Origin: an uncultured Clostridia bacterium
Lineage (GTDB): Bacteria > Bacillota > Clostridia > Oscillospirales > CAG-272
Assembly: GCA_947632285.1 (NCBI GenBank)
Contig: CANROT010000011.1
Location: 1-32,156 of the forward strand
Reading direction: 5' to 3'
Length of the DNA: 32,156 nt
Shown here: positions 16,294 through 24,170 of the stretch, piece after piece
Numbering within the stretch: the first letter of the stretch is position 1
Layout: each line of letters begins with the position of its first letter
Position numbers and translations under genes: made by a program
The notes under the pieces: generated by a model
What the model was told of the DNA's origin: nothing
Databases searched by the model: none
Seen by the model: the letters and a program-made list of their open reading frames with translations, nothing else

Positions 16294-16385
16294 AAATCTG
16301 CGACTTGCTGTCTTGCTTTAGTGAGCAAGTCGAGAGGTTTGATTATGGTACGGATCAAAAAAGCCCCCTCTTTGAGGGGGTACGG
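16294..16385. repeat. Repeat module copy 1 downstream of tRNA-Glu
   Basis: The module begins AAATCTGCGACTTGCTG and contains the inverted pair CGACTTGCT/AGCAAGTCG. It ends with the hairpin CCCCCTC-TTT-GAGGGGG (16364-16380), which in the minus direction is followed by CTTTTTTG and so resembles a terminator. It recurs at 16418-16530 with point changes and a roughly 22-nt insertion in the second copy. No gene is credible here; the ORF at 16240-16458 is made of repeat sequence. Confidence 0.75.
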
Positions 16386-16396
16386 GATATCGAAAG

Positions 16397-16423
16397 AGAT
16401 TTCGCCCCTGCGGGGCGAAATCT
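16397..16423. repeat. 12-bp hairpin between the two repeat modules
   Basis: AGATTTCGCCCC (16397-16408) and GGGGCGAAATCT (16412-16423) form a perfect 12-bp stem with a three-base loop. The right arm overlaps the start of module copy 2. There is no T-run on either strand, so it is not a canonical terminator. Confidence 0.7.
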
Positions 16424-16530
16424 GCGACTTGCTGTTTTGCTTTGGTGAAATTTGTTAGCTTTGGTTAGCAAGTCGAGAGGTTTGTTCTTGGGTACGGGTC
16501 AAAAGAAATGCCCCCTCAAAGAGGGGGTAT
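16418..16530. repeat. Repeat module copy 2 downstream of tRNA-Glu
   Basis: This copy matches 16294-16385 in order: AAATCTGCGACTTGCTG, the AGCAAGTCGAGAGGTTTG block, a TACGG.TCAAAA block, then a CCCCCTC/GAGGGGG hairpin. It carries extra bases near GCTTTGGT. Its last part is the left arm of a 26-bp inverted repeat with the tRNA 3' end. Confidence 0.75.
16511..16527 (-). terminator. Terminator of tRNA-Glu
   Basis: Read on the minus strand just after the tRNA, CCCCCTC-TTT-GAGGGGG forms a 7-bp stem followed by CATTTCTTTT. Position and T-rich tail fit a tRNA terminator. The stem can be extended to 26 bp (arms 16492-16517 and 16521-16546), reaching into the tRNA itself. Confidence 0.75.
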
Positions 16531-16536
16531 TTCTTT

Positions 16537-16608
16537 TGACCCGTACGGGAATCGAACCCATGTTTGCGCCGTGAGAGGGCGCCGTCTTAGCCGCTTGACC
16601 AACGGGCC
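16537..16608 (-). tRNA. tRNA-Glu (anticodon CTC)
   Basis: The minus strand folds as a 72-nt tRNA. The acceptor stem is GGCCCGT with ACGGGTC, including one G-T pair, and the discriminator base is A. The anticodon stem is GCGCC/GGCGC with loop CTCTCAC, giving anticodon CTC, which reads GAG. The T arm carries GGGTTCGATTCCC, and the D arm contains GGTCAAGCGGCTAAGAC. The sequence closely follows the common bacterial tRNA-Glu pattern. The 3' CCA is not encoded, since TCA is followed by AAAG. A sigma-A promoter lies at 16627-16655 and a terminator hairpin directly downstream. Confidence 0.97.
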
Positions 16609-16626
16609 GGGTTTCAAAGCTCGATT

Positions 16627-16655
16627 ATTATATCATAAAAAAGCGGTAAATGCAA
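16627..16655 (-). promoter_or_regulatory. Promoter of tRNA-Glu
   Basis: Read on the minus strand this is TTGCAT (16655-16650), a 17-nt spacer and TATAAT (16632-16627), 18 nt before the mature 5' end. The -10 box is a perfect consensus. The upstream AT hairpin TTGAAAAA/TTTTTCAA (16664-16681) lies just after the stop of the YczE-like gene. Confidence 0.85.
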
Positions 16656-16686
16656 TACCTTTTTTGAAAAAAGTTTTTCAACCGGG

Positions 16687-17346
16687 TCATTTTGATCCGG
16701 CGGCGCGCTCTTTGCCGGACTTTTTTTCGGAAAAGGGGAGCAGCCCCGAGAAAAAGCTGATGAGCGGGCCCATGAAAAACGCCGTTATGACGGTGCCGAT
16801 GCCGACGACGCCCGTGACCTCTCCCCAGCTCATGCCGGAGACGCGGCAGAGAATGACGCCGAGCGTCACGCAGATGAGGTCGCTCAATATGCGGCAAATT
16901 TTAAAGCTGACGCATGTTTGGCGCTCCGAGATCATGAGCGAGATCGCGTCATATGTCGAGACGCCGAGGTCGGCGTTGAAATACATCGCCGAGCCGAAAC
17001 ACATCACGACTATCGCCGTGACGAGCAGCAGAAGGGACGGAAAAAATGAGAGCTCCGGGAATATGTATTCGAAAAATTTCTGCGAATATTCGGCGGCATA
17101 GCCGAGCAGCGTCAGATTTATAAGCGTTGCGAGGCCGATCTTGCGCCTGTCGAAGATCAGGGAAACGAGCAGGAGCACCGCGTTCGCGATGAGATAGAGC
17201 GTCCCGAACCCTATCGGGATAAGGCTGTCAAGCCCGCTCATAAGCGACTGAAACGGGTCGACGCCGAGGGCGGCGGTGCGGAACATTCCGACGCTGATCC
17301 CGCCGATCAAAACGCCGAGGCAGCTCATAACGATTCGCAGCTTCAA
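16687..17346 (-). CDS. YczE/YitT-like multi-pass membrane protein
   Basis: This 219-residue integral membrane protein matches the YczE/YyaS group. Its N-terminal half has the pattern GGISVGMFRTAALGVDPFQSL, and the second half repeats it as FGSAMYFNADLGVSTYDAISL, an internal duplication typical of the family. There are about five to six hydrophobic segments and a charged C terminus (SEKKSGKERAAGSK). YczE is required in some Bacillus for lipopeptide production, and the general function is unknown. It stands alone, with the hairpin element at 17406-17469 between it and the upstream HAD gene. No clear promoter was found within its short leader. Confidence 0.85.
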   Translation of the reverse strand: MKLRIVMSCLGVLIGGISVGMFRTAALGVDPFQSLMSGLDSLIPIGFGTLYLIANAVLLLVSLIFDRRKIGLATLINLTLLGYAAEYSQKFFEYIFPELSFFPSLLLLVTAIVVMCFGSAMYFNADLGVSTYDAISLMISERQTCVSFKICRILSDLICVTLGVILCRVSGMSWGEVTGVVGIGTVITAFFMGPLISFFSGLLPFSEKKSGKERAAGSK

Positions 17347-17405
17347 AGAGAGCCTCCGAAAGAAAAAATCGACCCTCTAATTATATGCACATAAATCCTA
17401 AAAGT

Positions 17406-17469
17406 CAATAAAAAGTTTTAAAGCGGGGGGACCGGGGGGAGGAAATTTTTCAAAATTTCCTTCCCCCGG
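17406..17469. repeat. Hairpin-family element with tail, between HAD and YczE-like genes
   Basis: Read on the minus strand, after the HAD gene stop, GGGGGAAGGAAATTTT pairs with AAAATTTCCTCCCCC (one bulged base). The tail GGTCCCCCCGCTTTAAAACT and TTTTATTG follows. The order hairpin then tail, and the tail sequence, match the copies at 16227 and 30363, but the inner stem is different. It is placed as a terminator for the HAD gene would be. Confidence 0.8.
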
Positions 17470-17473
17470 ATAT

Positions 17474-18280
17474 TTACTTAACTCCCTTTGCCATCGCGAC
17501 GATATCCCCGACGCCGTCGAGGACGACGGTGGGGCGGTACGCGTATTCGCGGAGCGTTTCGCGCGTGGAGACGCCGGAGAGGACGAGGACCGTGGACATA
17601 CCGCTCTCCATGCCGGAGATGACGTCCGTGTCCATTCTGTCGCCGACCATGACGGCGTCGCCGGAGTGGCAGTTCAGCATTCGGAGCCCGGTCCGCATCA
17701 TGAGCGGGTTCGGCTTGCCGCAGAAGTATGCCTTTGTCCCGGCCGCCATCTCTATCGGGGCGATGAGGGCGCGGCACGCGGGCGCGATGCCGTTCTCTAT
17801 CGGCCCGGTCAGGTCCGAATTGGCGCCTATCAGCTTGGCGCCCGCGAGGACGAGGTTCGTTGCCTTCGTCAGCGAGTCGAGGGAATATGAGTGTCCTTCG
17901 CCGACGACGACGTAATCGGGATCGACGTCGTTCATCGTTATTCCTGCGTCATAGAGCGCGTTGTGCAGCCCCGCCTCTCCGATGACGAAGACGGAGCACC
18001 CGGGCGACTGCTCCTTCAGAAACGCCGCCGTCGCAAGGGCGCTCGTGTAGAACCGCTCCTCCGGGACGTCGAGCCCCATGCGCGCGAGCTTTTGGTGCAG
18101 CTCGCGCGGCGTGTAGCCGCTGTTGTTCGTCAGGAACAGGTATTCCTTCTTTTCAGCGTGCAGCCAGTCGATGAATTCACTGACGCCGGGCAGCACCTTG
18201 TTGCCGTGGTAGATGACGCCGTCCATATCGCATATGAAACCGGTCTTTGCGTTAAAATCTATTGTTTTTTCGGCGAGCAC
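17474..18280 (-). CDS. HAD-superfamily phosphatase, NagD-like (subfamily IIA)
   Basis: This 268-residue cytoplasmic phosphohydrolase uses an aspartate nucleophile. HAD motif I is CDMDGVIYHGN (about 18-28), motif II is FLTNNSG (about 54-60), the lysine of motif III lies in CGKPNPLMM, and motif IV is MVGDRMDTDV. The large C2-type cap and the length fit NagD/AraL-type phosphatases, which act on sugar phosphates or nucleotides. The precise substrate cannot be read. The start is GTG at 18280 behind AAAGGAC. A strong promoter lies at 18317-18345, so the gene is probably transcribed alone, ending at the hairpin element downstream. Confidence 0.92.
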   Translation of the reverse strand: MLAEKTIDFNAKTGFICDMDGVIYHGNKVLPGVSEFIDWLHAEKKEYLFLTNNSGYTPRELHQKLARMGLDVPEERFYTSALATAAFLKEQSPGCSVFVIGEAGLHNALYDAGITMNDVDPDYVVVGEGHSYSLDSLTKATNLVLAGAKLIGANSDLTGPIENGIAPACRALIAPIEMAAGTKAYFCGKPNPLMMRTGLRMLNCHSGDAVMVGDRMDTDVISGMESGMSTVLVLSGVSTRETLREYAYRPTVVLDGVGDIVAMAKGVK

Positions 18281-18316
18281 TTGTTTTTCGTCCTTTCGGA
18301 TTTGCTTTTCGGTTCA

Positions 18317-18345
18317 AGTATAACAGCATTTGCCTCCGTTTTCAA
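18317..18345 (-). promoter_or_regulatory. Promoter of the HAD phosphatase gene
   Basis: On the minus strand this is TTGAAA (18345-18340), a 17-nt spacer and TATACT (18322-18317), about 37 nt before the GTG start. Both boxes are one or two bases from consensus with ideal spacing. Confidence 0.8.
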
Positions 18346-18419
18346 CCGCCGGGTGTAAATTATTTGTAAAAAATAATCTGAGTCCGCGCTCTTGAATCGC
18401 GGCGGCGTATATGATAAGA

Positions 18420-18479
18420 TATAATCAGAAAACTTTTTCTCCGCCCTCGGCGCGTGCGCCGCGGATCCGTTGCCGAGGG
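18420..18479 (+). promoter_or_regulatory. Probable -10 box and leader hairpin of the cysteine desulfidase gene
   Basis: A perfect TATAAT lies at 18420-18425, with no good -35 at the right spacing; TTGAAT at 18392 is too far. Downstream, CCCTCGGC (18444-18451) and GCCGAGGG (18472-18479) form an 8-bp stem around a GC-rich 20-nt loop, about 47 nt before the ATG. The weak promoter and structured leader suggest regulation by an activator or by the leader RNA, but the structure matches no riboswitch that I recognise. Confidence 0.5.
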
Positions 18480-18525
18480 TGCCGATAAGAAAACCCGCTA
18501 AATCCGAGCGCGAAGGGGGAACTAT

Positions 18526-19791
18526 ATGGATAAAAATATCAGCGACACGTTCGCGGCGATACTGAGGGAAGAGCTGATCCCGGCGATGGGGTGCACGGAG
18601 CCGATATCGCTCGCGTATGCGGCGGCGGTCGCGCGGCGCGCGCTCGGGGAGCTGCCCGAGGAGGCGGAGGTGACCGTCAGCGGGAACATAATCAAGAACG
18701 TCAAGAGCGTCATCGTGCCGCACACGGGCGGGCTGCGCGGGATAGAGGCGGCGGCAGCCGCCGGATTTGTCGCCGGAGACGAGGCGCGGCAGCTCGAGGT
18801 GCTGGCGGACGTGACGGAGGACGAGATCGAAAAGATCGGGGAATACCTCGGCACGCACAAAATAGCGGTCAAAAAATCGGAGAGCGGCAGGCTCTTTGAA
18901 ATAATCGTCCGCGTGCGCGTGGGCGGACACACCGCCTCCGTAACGCTCGCGGATTCGCACACGAATATTTTGTCCGTCGAGCGCGACGGGGAGAATTTGT
19001 ATTCCGGCGAGAGCAGCCGTGCATGCGCATATGCGGACAGGAGCATGCTTTCCGTCAAGCGGATCGTCGAATATGCGGAGAGCGCCGACCTTGACACCGT
19101 TCGGGACGTGATAAAGCGGCAGATCGAGTACAATTCCGCGATAGCGGAGGCGGGGCTGACGGGAAAGTACGGCGCCGGGATCGGCAGGATATTGATGGTA
19201 ACGAACGGGAACAGCGTCTCGAACCGCGCGCGGGCGTGGGCGGCGGCGGGCTCGGACGCGAGAATGAACGGCTGCGAGCTCCCCGTCGTGATAAATTCGG
19301 GCAGCGGGAACCAGGGTATGACGGCGTCCCTGCCCGTGATCGTGTACGCGCGCGAGCTCGGCGTCTCGGAGGACGAGATGTACCGCGCCCTGATCGTTTC
19401 AAACCTCGTGACCGTGCATCTGAAAACGGGGATCGGGTGCCTCTCCGCGTACTGCGGCGCGATAAGCGCCGGGTGCGGCGCAGGAGCCGGGGTCACGTAC
19501 CTGTACGGCGGGCGCTACAACGAGATCGCGCACACGATAGTGAACGCGGTCGCGATAAATTCCGGCGTCGTCTGCGACGGAGCGAAGGCGAGCTGCGCCG
19601 CGAAGATAGCGTCCGCGGTAGACGCGGGGCTGCTCGGAATGTATATGTATATGCACGGCAGTCAGTTTCGCGGCGGGGACGGGATAGTCACAAAGGACAT
19701 CGAGGACACGATAGAGAACGTCTCGCGCCTCGCCCGCGAGGGCATGAGGGAGACGGACCGCGAGATCCTCGACATCATGATGAGCTGCTGA
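18526..19791 (+). CDS. L-cysteine desulfidase family protein (CyuA/YhaM, UPF0597)
   Basis: The 421-residue protein belongs to the UPF0597 family, whose studied members break down L-cysteine to pyruvate, ammonia and sulfide using a [4Fe-4S] cluster. The early block EELIPAMGCTEPISLAYAAA (about 14-33) carries the conserved GCTEP. A later cysteine-rich segment, GCLSAYCGAISAGCGAGAG (about 305-323), and a further SGVVCDGAKASCA are the likely cluster ligands. The protein is soluble and cytoplasmic, and of normal family length. The start ATG follows GAAGGGGGAA. It is transcribed alone and ends at a hairpin shared with the convergent GH2 gene. The exact thiol substrate is inferred from the family. Confidence 0.9.
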   Translation: MDKNISDTFAAILREELIPAMGCTEPISLAYAAAVARRALGELPEEAEVTVSGNIIKNVKSVIVPHTGGLRGIEAAAAAGFVAGDEARQLEVLADVTEDEIEKIGEYLGTHKIAVKKSESGRLFEIIVRVRVGGHTASVTLADSHTNILSVERDGENLYSGESSRACAYADRSMLSVKRIVEYAESADLDTVRDVIKRQIEYNSAIAEAGLTGKYGAGIGRILMVTNGNSVSNRARAWAAAGSDARMNGCELPVVINSGSGNQGMTASLPVIVYARELGVSEDEMYRALIVSNLVTVHLKTGIGCLSAYCGAISAGCGAGAGVTYLYGGRYNEIAHTIVNAVAINSGVVCDGAKASCAAKIASAVDAGLLGMYMYMHGSQFRGGDGIVTKDIEDTIENVSRLAREGMRETDREILDIMMSC

Positions 19792-19807
19792 AATTTTGAA
19801 TAAAAAC

Positions 19808-19840
19808 CGGGGGAGCGCCCTTCAAAAAGGCGCTCCCCCG
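19808..19840. terminator. Hairpin-family element acting as bidirectional terminator
   Basis: CGGGGGAGCGCC (19808-19819) and GGCGCTCCCCCG (19829-19840) form a perfect 12-bp stem with a 9-nt loop. It lies between convergent genes, 17 nt after one stop and 20 nt before the other. A short T-rich stretch (TGATTTTATT) follows on the plus side and GGTTTTTATT on the minus side. It shares the GGGGGA...TCCCCC ends of the dispersed family but lacks the tail. Confidence 0.8.
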
Positions 19841-19859
19841 TGATTTTATTCCGGCGGTT

Positions 19860-22800
19860 TTACTCCGTCACTATATAGTCAAAGTATGTCCCCGTTCCGA
19901 TGGAGCCGGTGATGACGACGAGGAGTGCGGCATTCCCGGGCGCGGACGACACGTCGAGCGCCTGCTTGCCCTCGATTTTGAACGATTCGGAGTTCTCCGC
20001 AAAGGCGACGCCGTCGGCGTCGAACCGGACCGTGCCGTAGCTCCACCTGACGCCGGCATTCATGTCGACGGAGGCGACAGGGTCCCCGAGGGAGCCGATG
20101 TCGCGGGCGAGCTTTGCAAGCTCGGCGGAGGTCAGCGGTTTGCCGCCGTTGTCATATGCGTAGACGGAGAGCGTCGCCTGCCCGAGCTCATATCCGAAGC
20201 GGATCGTGAGCGCCCGGAGCGACTTTGCGTCTATTGTGTCGACGTAGAAGAGCAGCGGGGCGGTGTCCGACCACCACTCGTATGTGGAGCCGGTGTTGGC
20301 TCTGCCGCCCGATTTTACCGTGTCGGTGGGGAAGGAATACGTTTTTTGCGATGTTTCGGCAGCGCCGTAGATGCGGACGCGGTCGACGTTGACATATGTG
20401 TCGGTCGCGGAGGCGTTCTTTTTGCCGGTGACGGTCACCTTCACCGTGTGAGCGCCCGAGCCGAGCACGCCCGTGTCATAGAGCGGGATCGATTCGCAGC
20501 GCTCCTCGGAATAGCAGTCGATCTCGACGGGGTCGCCGCCGTCGATTGAGATCGAGAGGATTCCGTGTCCCGGCGCCGTCGTGCCGTACCAGATGAGGCG
20601 CTCGCCGTCAAAGCTGAGCGTGACGGAGTCTCCGGCGCGGTTCGAGTAGTGGTTGTCGAGGTAGTAGCAGCCGGTCTGCGGGCCGTTCGTCCAGCCGCTC
20701 CCGGTGTACGAGAAATGATTCGGTATCGTGCCTGATGCGCTGTCATTGACGTCGAGGAACGTCTCGACCTCGGGAGCTTCCGTGCCGGACTGTTTGCCTG
20801 CCGGGACCGTTTTTTCCGTGAATGCGGTGAGCGATATCTCGCAGCTCGCAGAGCCGAGCCCGGGGGACGAGACGGTCGCGGTGATCTTGCCCTCGGCTCC
20901 GTACTCGGACGCGATGAAGAATGCGGCGCTCCCGCCTTCAAGGGAGATCGTCTCCTCGCCTATAAAGCGGCCGTGCCCCGAAAGCTCTGTTTTGACTTCG
21001 TTTTCGGCATACGGCACGACATTCCCGTTTTCGTCGACGGCGTAGACCGCGACGCTCACAAAGTCAGAGCCGTCTGCGATGAGCGAGCCGGACTGCGGCT
21101 CGAGGACGAGGCTGACCGGGGCGCCCGGGGAGGTTACCGTGTATGACGCCGCCTCTTTGCCGCCGATGTAGCCGACGGCGTAGAGCTCGCCGCACGAACT
21201 GCCGCGGACGTTTTTGAATTCATACGCCGGGTGCGGAAGGTTCGGATACAGATTCGGCTTTATGCGCCCGACGGACTTGCCGTCAACGAACAGCTCTACC
21301 TCCTCGCAGTTCGAGAAGACCGTGACGGTGCCGGGAGAGGACGGGGTGTTGTAGTTTGCGATATAGACGTTCGGGTCGGAGGCGGGATCCTTCTGCGACC
21401 GGTAGAAGTACGAGGGCATTTTCGGTATGCGGAAAATGTCGTAGAGGCCGCTGTAAAAGACGTTGTCGGTGTTCGTGTAGTTGACCTCGTTGTTGTAGTC
21501 GAACATGCTCCACGCGAAGCCGCCGGCGCAGTATTCGTTCCCGAAATAGTAGTCGACGACCTCGGCGAACGATTTTGTGAACGCGAGCGCGTCCGCGTCG
21601 GACGCCCATGAAAAGCCGTGCCCGGAGTACCAGTCCATCGAGTGCTCCGTTATGATGAACGGCGTGTGGTTCGGCTTGTCCGGGTAGGTGTAGTTGACGG
21701 CGAAGATATCCTCCTCGTCGAGGAAATGACTGTCCGCGTATGACTCCATGCGGCGAACGCCGTGCGTCGGGCGCGTGGGGTCGAGGGATTTTGCGAGCTC
21801 GTTCGTCTTTTCGTAGAGCGCGTCGTTGTCGAACGATTCGTTGACGCGCGTGCCCCAGCTGACGATAGAGGGGTGATTTTTGTCGCGGATTATCATCTCG
21901 CGGACGTTTTCGGTATATATATCCTGCCAATCCTCGCCGCCGATATGCTGCCACCCCGGCGCTTCCTCAAAGACGATGAGGCCTATCTCGTCGCAGCGCT
22001 CGAGGAATGAGGGGTCCTGCGGATAGTGAGAGCAGCGGACGGCGTTAAAGCCCGTTTCCTTTATGAGGTCCGCGTCGGCGCGCTGCTGCTTGTCGTTGGC
22101 AGCTCTGCCGATCCACGGCCACATTTCGTGCCTGTTCACGCCGACGATCTCGGTCCGCTCGCCGTTCAGATAAAAGCCGTCTTCCTCAAACGAGAAGTAT
22201 CTCATGCCGAATTTCGTCTCGACGGCGTCATAAGACGCGGAGCCGTCCGAGACGGACGTTGTAACGGTGTAGAGATACGGGTCGGAGGTGCTCCATAGAT
22301 GCAGGGAGGCGACCTCCGCCTCCGCCGTGACCGTGCCCGAGCCGCCCGCGGCGACAGTTGCGGTGCCGGTCAGCGTCGCGGTCTCCTCCCCGTCGGCAGA
22401 GCGAACGACGGAGGTGACCGTCAGCGTTTTTTCTTCTTTCGAGCCGTTGACGACCTCCGCCCTGACGCGGACCGTGCCTTTATCGGCGGTGAGGTCGTCT
22501 GTCGTGACGAACACGTCGCTGATATATGTATCGGAGGTTATAGTCATTTTCACGTCGCGGACGATGCCGCCGAAGACGCAGTAGTCGACGGGGCCTCCCT
22601 CCGGCGGGATATCGGGCTGGCGCTCCGAGTCAACGCGCACGGCGATGACGTTGTCGCCGTCGCGGAGCGCGTCCGTGATGTCGACGGTGAAGCCGGTATA
22701 GGCGCCCTTGTGGCTGCCGACGGCGGTGCCGTTCACATATACGTCGGCGACGGTCGCGACGCCCTCGAATTCGACCGTCACGCGCCTGCCGTTGTATTCT

Positions 22801-23153
22801 TCGCCGAGCGTGAAGTGGCGGCGGTACCACGATACGAACCTGTATGACTCGATCTGCGAGGCAAAGCCGGGCCCCTTGTGGTCGGTTAAGAGCGTGTTCG
22901 CGTGCGGGAGGGAGACCTTTTCGAATCCCGAGTCGTCAAGGTCGGCGGACGCGCCGTTCTTGTAGTCGGCGGGCGAATAGAGCCATTCGGTGTTGAAATT
23001 CAGCGTTTCACGTGTCATCGTTGCAGTTTCTCCGTTCGGATCTTTTTCCTGATCTTTGTCCTTGTCTTTGTTGTCGTCTTTTCTGCACCCCGCCGCTAGC
23101 ACGGCCGCCGCGGCGGCGAGCAGGAGCGCCGCCGCCCGGTATATGAGCTTCAT
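19860..23153 (-). CDS. GH2-family glycoside hydrolase (beta-galactosidase-like) lipoprotein
   Basis: This is a 1097-residue surface lipoprotein. The signal peptide ends in LAAGC (Cys 23), followed by a Lys/Asp-rich linker. GH2 domains follow in order: a jelly-roll sugar-binding domain (about 45-205, with SWYRRHFTL and ADVYVNGTAVG), an Ig-like domain (about 205-310), and a TIM barrel with NRHEMWPW, the acid/base motif SWGTRVNES (E439) and the nucleophile segment IITEHS (E503). After it come a DUF4982-like domain, a bacterial Ig-like domain (about 675-780), a carbohydrate-binding-like beta-sandwich (about 800-935) and a terminal beta domain. It should release galactose or a related sugar outside the cell; specificity is uncertain within GH2. 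It is divergent from an AraC regulator. Confidence 0.92.
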   Translation of the reverse strand: MKLIYRAAALLLAAAAAVLAAGCRKDDNKDKDKDQEKDPNGETATMTRETLNFNTEWLYSPADYKNGASADLDDSGFEKVSLPHANTLLTDHKGPGFASQIESYRFVSWYRRHFTLGEEYNGRRVTVEFEGVATVADVYVNGTAVGSHKGAYTGFTVDITDALRDGDNVIAVRVDSERQPDIPPEGGPVDYCVFGGIVRDVKMTITSDTYISDVFVTTDDLTADKGTVRVRAEVVNGSKEEKTLTVTSVVRSADGEETATLTGTATVAAGGSGTVTAEAEVASLHLWSTSDPYLYTVTTSVSDGSASYDAVETKFGMRYFSFEEDGFYLNGERTEIVGVNRHEMWPWIGRAANDKQQRADADLIKETGFNAVRCSHYPQDPSFLERCDEIGLIVFEEAPGWQHIGGEDWQDIYTENVREMIIRDKNHPSIVSWGTRVNESFDNDALYEKTNELAKSLDPTRPTHGVRRMESYADSHFLDEEDIFAVNYTYPDKPNHTPFIITEHSMDWYSGHGFSWASDADALAFTKSFAEVVDYYFGNEYCAGGFAWSMFDYNNEVNYTNTDNVFYSGLYDIFRIPKMPSYFYRSQKDPASDPNVYIANYNTPSSPGTVTVFSNCEEVELFVDGKSVGRIKPNLYPNLPHPAYEFKNVRGSSCGELYAVGYIGGKEAASYTVTSPGAPVSLVLEPQSGSLIADGSDFVSVAVYAVDENGNVVPYAENEVKTELSGHGRFIGEETISLEGGSAAFFIASEYGAEGKITATVSSPGLGSASCEISLTAFTEKTVPAGKQSGTEAPEVETFLDVNDSASGTIPNHFSYTGSGWTNGPQTGCYYLDNHYSNRAGDSVTLSFDGERLIWYGTTAPGHGILSISIDGGDPVEIDCYSEERCESIPLYDTGVLGSGAHTVKVTVTGKKNASATDTYVNVDRVRIYGAAETSQKTYSFPTDTVKSGGRANTGSTYEWWSDTAPLLFYVDTIDAKSLRALTIRFGYELGQATLSVYAYDNGGKPLTSAELAKLARDIGSLGDPVASVDMNAGVRWSYGTVRFDADGVAFAENSESFKIEGKQALDVSSAPGNAALLVVITGSIGTGTYFDYIVTE

Positions 23154-23190
23154 GCGAACCTCCGTAATATTTCAGTATTGCTATATTTAA

Positions 23191-23219
23191 ATTATACATC
23201 ACGGAAAAGTGCGGAACAA
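23191..23219 (-). promoter_or_regulatory. Promoter of the GH2 gene
   Basis: On the minus strand this is TTGTTC (23219-23214), a 17-nt spacer and a perfect TATAAT (23196-23191), 38 nt before the ATG. The weak -35 box fits activation by the divergent AraC-type protein. The ribosome binding site is ACGGAGG. Confidence 0.75.
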
Positions 23220-23262
23220 CAGTAAATTTTTAATATTTATATGACTATTTTAATGCGGCCTG

Positions 23263-23291
23263 TTGACGGCGGCGTGTGTTTGCCGTATACT
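23263..23291 (+). promoter_or_regulatory. Promoter of the AraC regulator gene
   Basis: TTGACG (23263-23268), a 17-nt spacer and TATACT (23286-23291) lie 20 nt before the ATG at 23312, with GGGGGCGG as ribosome binding site. The AT-rich DNA between the two divergent promoters (about 23220-23262) is the likely operator zone; no clear repeat is seen in it. Confidence 0.78.
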
Positions 23292-23311
23292 GAAGCAAAG
23301 GGGGCGGAAAA

Positions 23312-24157
23312 ATGAAAAAGATGGTTTTCCCGGTGACGGACGAGTACCGCGAAAAACTCGAATACGGATTTGCCGGTGTCGGCTGCTGCTACGAGCAGGA
23401 GCACGTCAGGCGGCCGGGCGGCAGGCGGGAAACGGAGTGGATATACCCGTACTATCAGTGGATAGGGTGCAGGCGCGGCGCGGGCGAGGTGATCCTTGAC
23501 GGGAGGCGGTACTCGGTCGGAGAGGGGCAGGGAATGCTGCTGTTCCCGAACGAGCCGCACGAATACTACGCGAAGTCGGAGAGCTGGGAGGTCGACTGGG
23601 TCGTCTTCTCCGGCTCGGGCGTGGACGGCTTCATACGCAAAACGCTCGGCATAGAGCGCTCCCGCGTCTATACGGTGACGGCGCCGCACATGATAAGTGA
23701 CCGCATCGTGCGGCTCTACGAGACGGCCTCCTCGGACGACCCGATGAAGTTCACGGTCGCCTCCGGGATCGTGTATGAGATACTCCTCTACATATACATC
23801 TGCGCGTTCCGCAGTCAGGGCGGCTCGCTCTTTGACCGCGCCGAAAGGCTCCGCCCCGTCTTCGGCTACATCGACGCGCATTACGGCGAGCAGATCCCGC
23901 TCGGGACGCTGTCCGAGCTCATCGGCGTGACGCCGCAGCACCTCTGCATCATTTTCCGCGAGCTCACGGGCGCCACCGTGACCGAGTACGTGAACGGCGT
24001 CCGCATCGGAAAGAGCAAGGAGCTCCTGCTGCGGGAGCGCGGGCTGCGCGTGAAGGAGATCGCGGCGGCTTGCGGATTTTCGGACGTCAGCTACTTCTGC
24101 TCCGTCTTCAAGCGTCTCGAGGGCGTGACCCCGACGGAATTCCGGCTTCGTGGATAA
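23312..24157 (+). CDS. AraC-family transcriptional regulator
   Basis: The 281-residue protein has an N-terminal cupin-like sugar-sensing domain (about 1-165, with VILDGRRYSVGEGQGMLLF and PNEPHEYYA) and a C-terminal AraC DNA-binding domain. The first helix-turn-helix is GTLSELIGVTPQHLCIIFRE. The second is VKEIAAACGFSDVSYFCSVF, followed by the signature KRLEGVTPTEFR. It is divergent from the GH2 lipoprotein gene with a 158-nt spacer, which is the usual arrangement for a local activator responding to the released sugar. A bidirectional terminator follows. Confidence 0.93.
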   Translation: MKKMVFPVTDEYREKLEYGFAGVGCCYEQEHVRRPGGRRETEWIYPYYQWIGCRRGAGEVILDGRRYSVGEGQGMLLFPNEPHEYYAKSESWEVDWVVFSGSGVDGFIRKTLGIERSRVYTVTAPHMISDRIVRLYETASSDDPMKFTVASGIVYEILLYIYICAFRSQGGSLFDRAERLRPVFGYIDAHYGEQIPLGTLSELIGVTPQHLCIIFRELTGATVTEYVNGVRIGKSKELLLRERGLRVKEIAAACGFSDVSYFCSVFKRLEGVTPTEFRLRG

Positions 24158-24170
24158 CCATATTCGTATA

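Noticed and set aside
16240-16458. 72-codon ORF after the ABC operon
   Set aside because: It is built entirely from the hairpin element and repeat modules and overlaps the upstream stop; no ribosome binding site independent of the stem.
16227-16546. CRISPR array
   Set aside because: Several repeats lie close together, but there are only two imperfect copies of a long module, no regular spacers and no cas genes.
16492-16608. tRNA attachment site of an integrated element
   Set aside because: The tRNA 3' end is duplicated, but in inverted orientation and within 60 nt, and no integrase or foreign gene block lies between the copies.
18426-18525. Known riboswitch before the cysteine desulfidase gene
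   Set aside because: There is a stem-loop, but none of the conserved cores (SAM, T-box, cobalamin, glycine) could be recognised.
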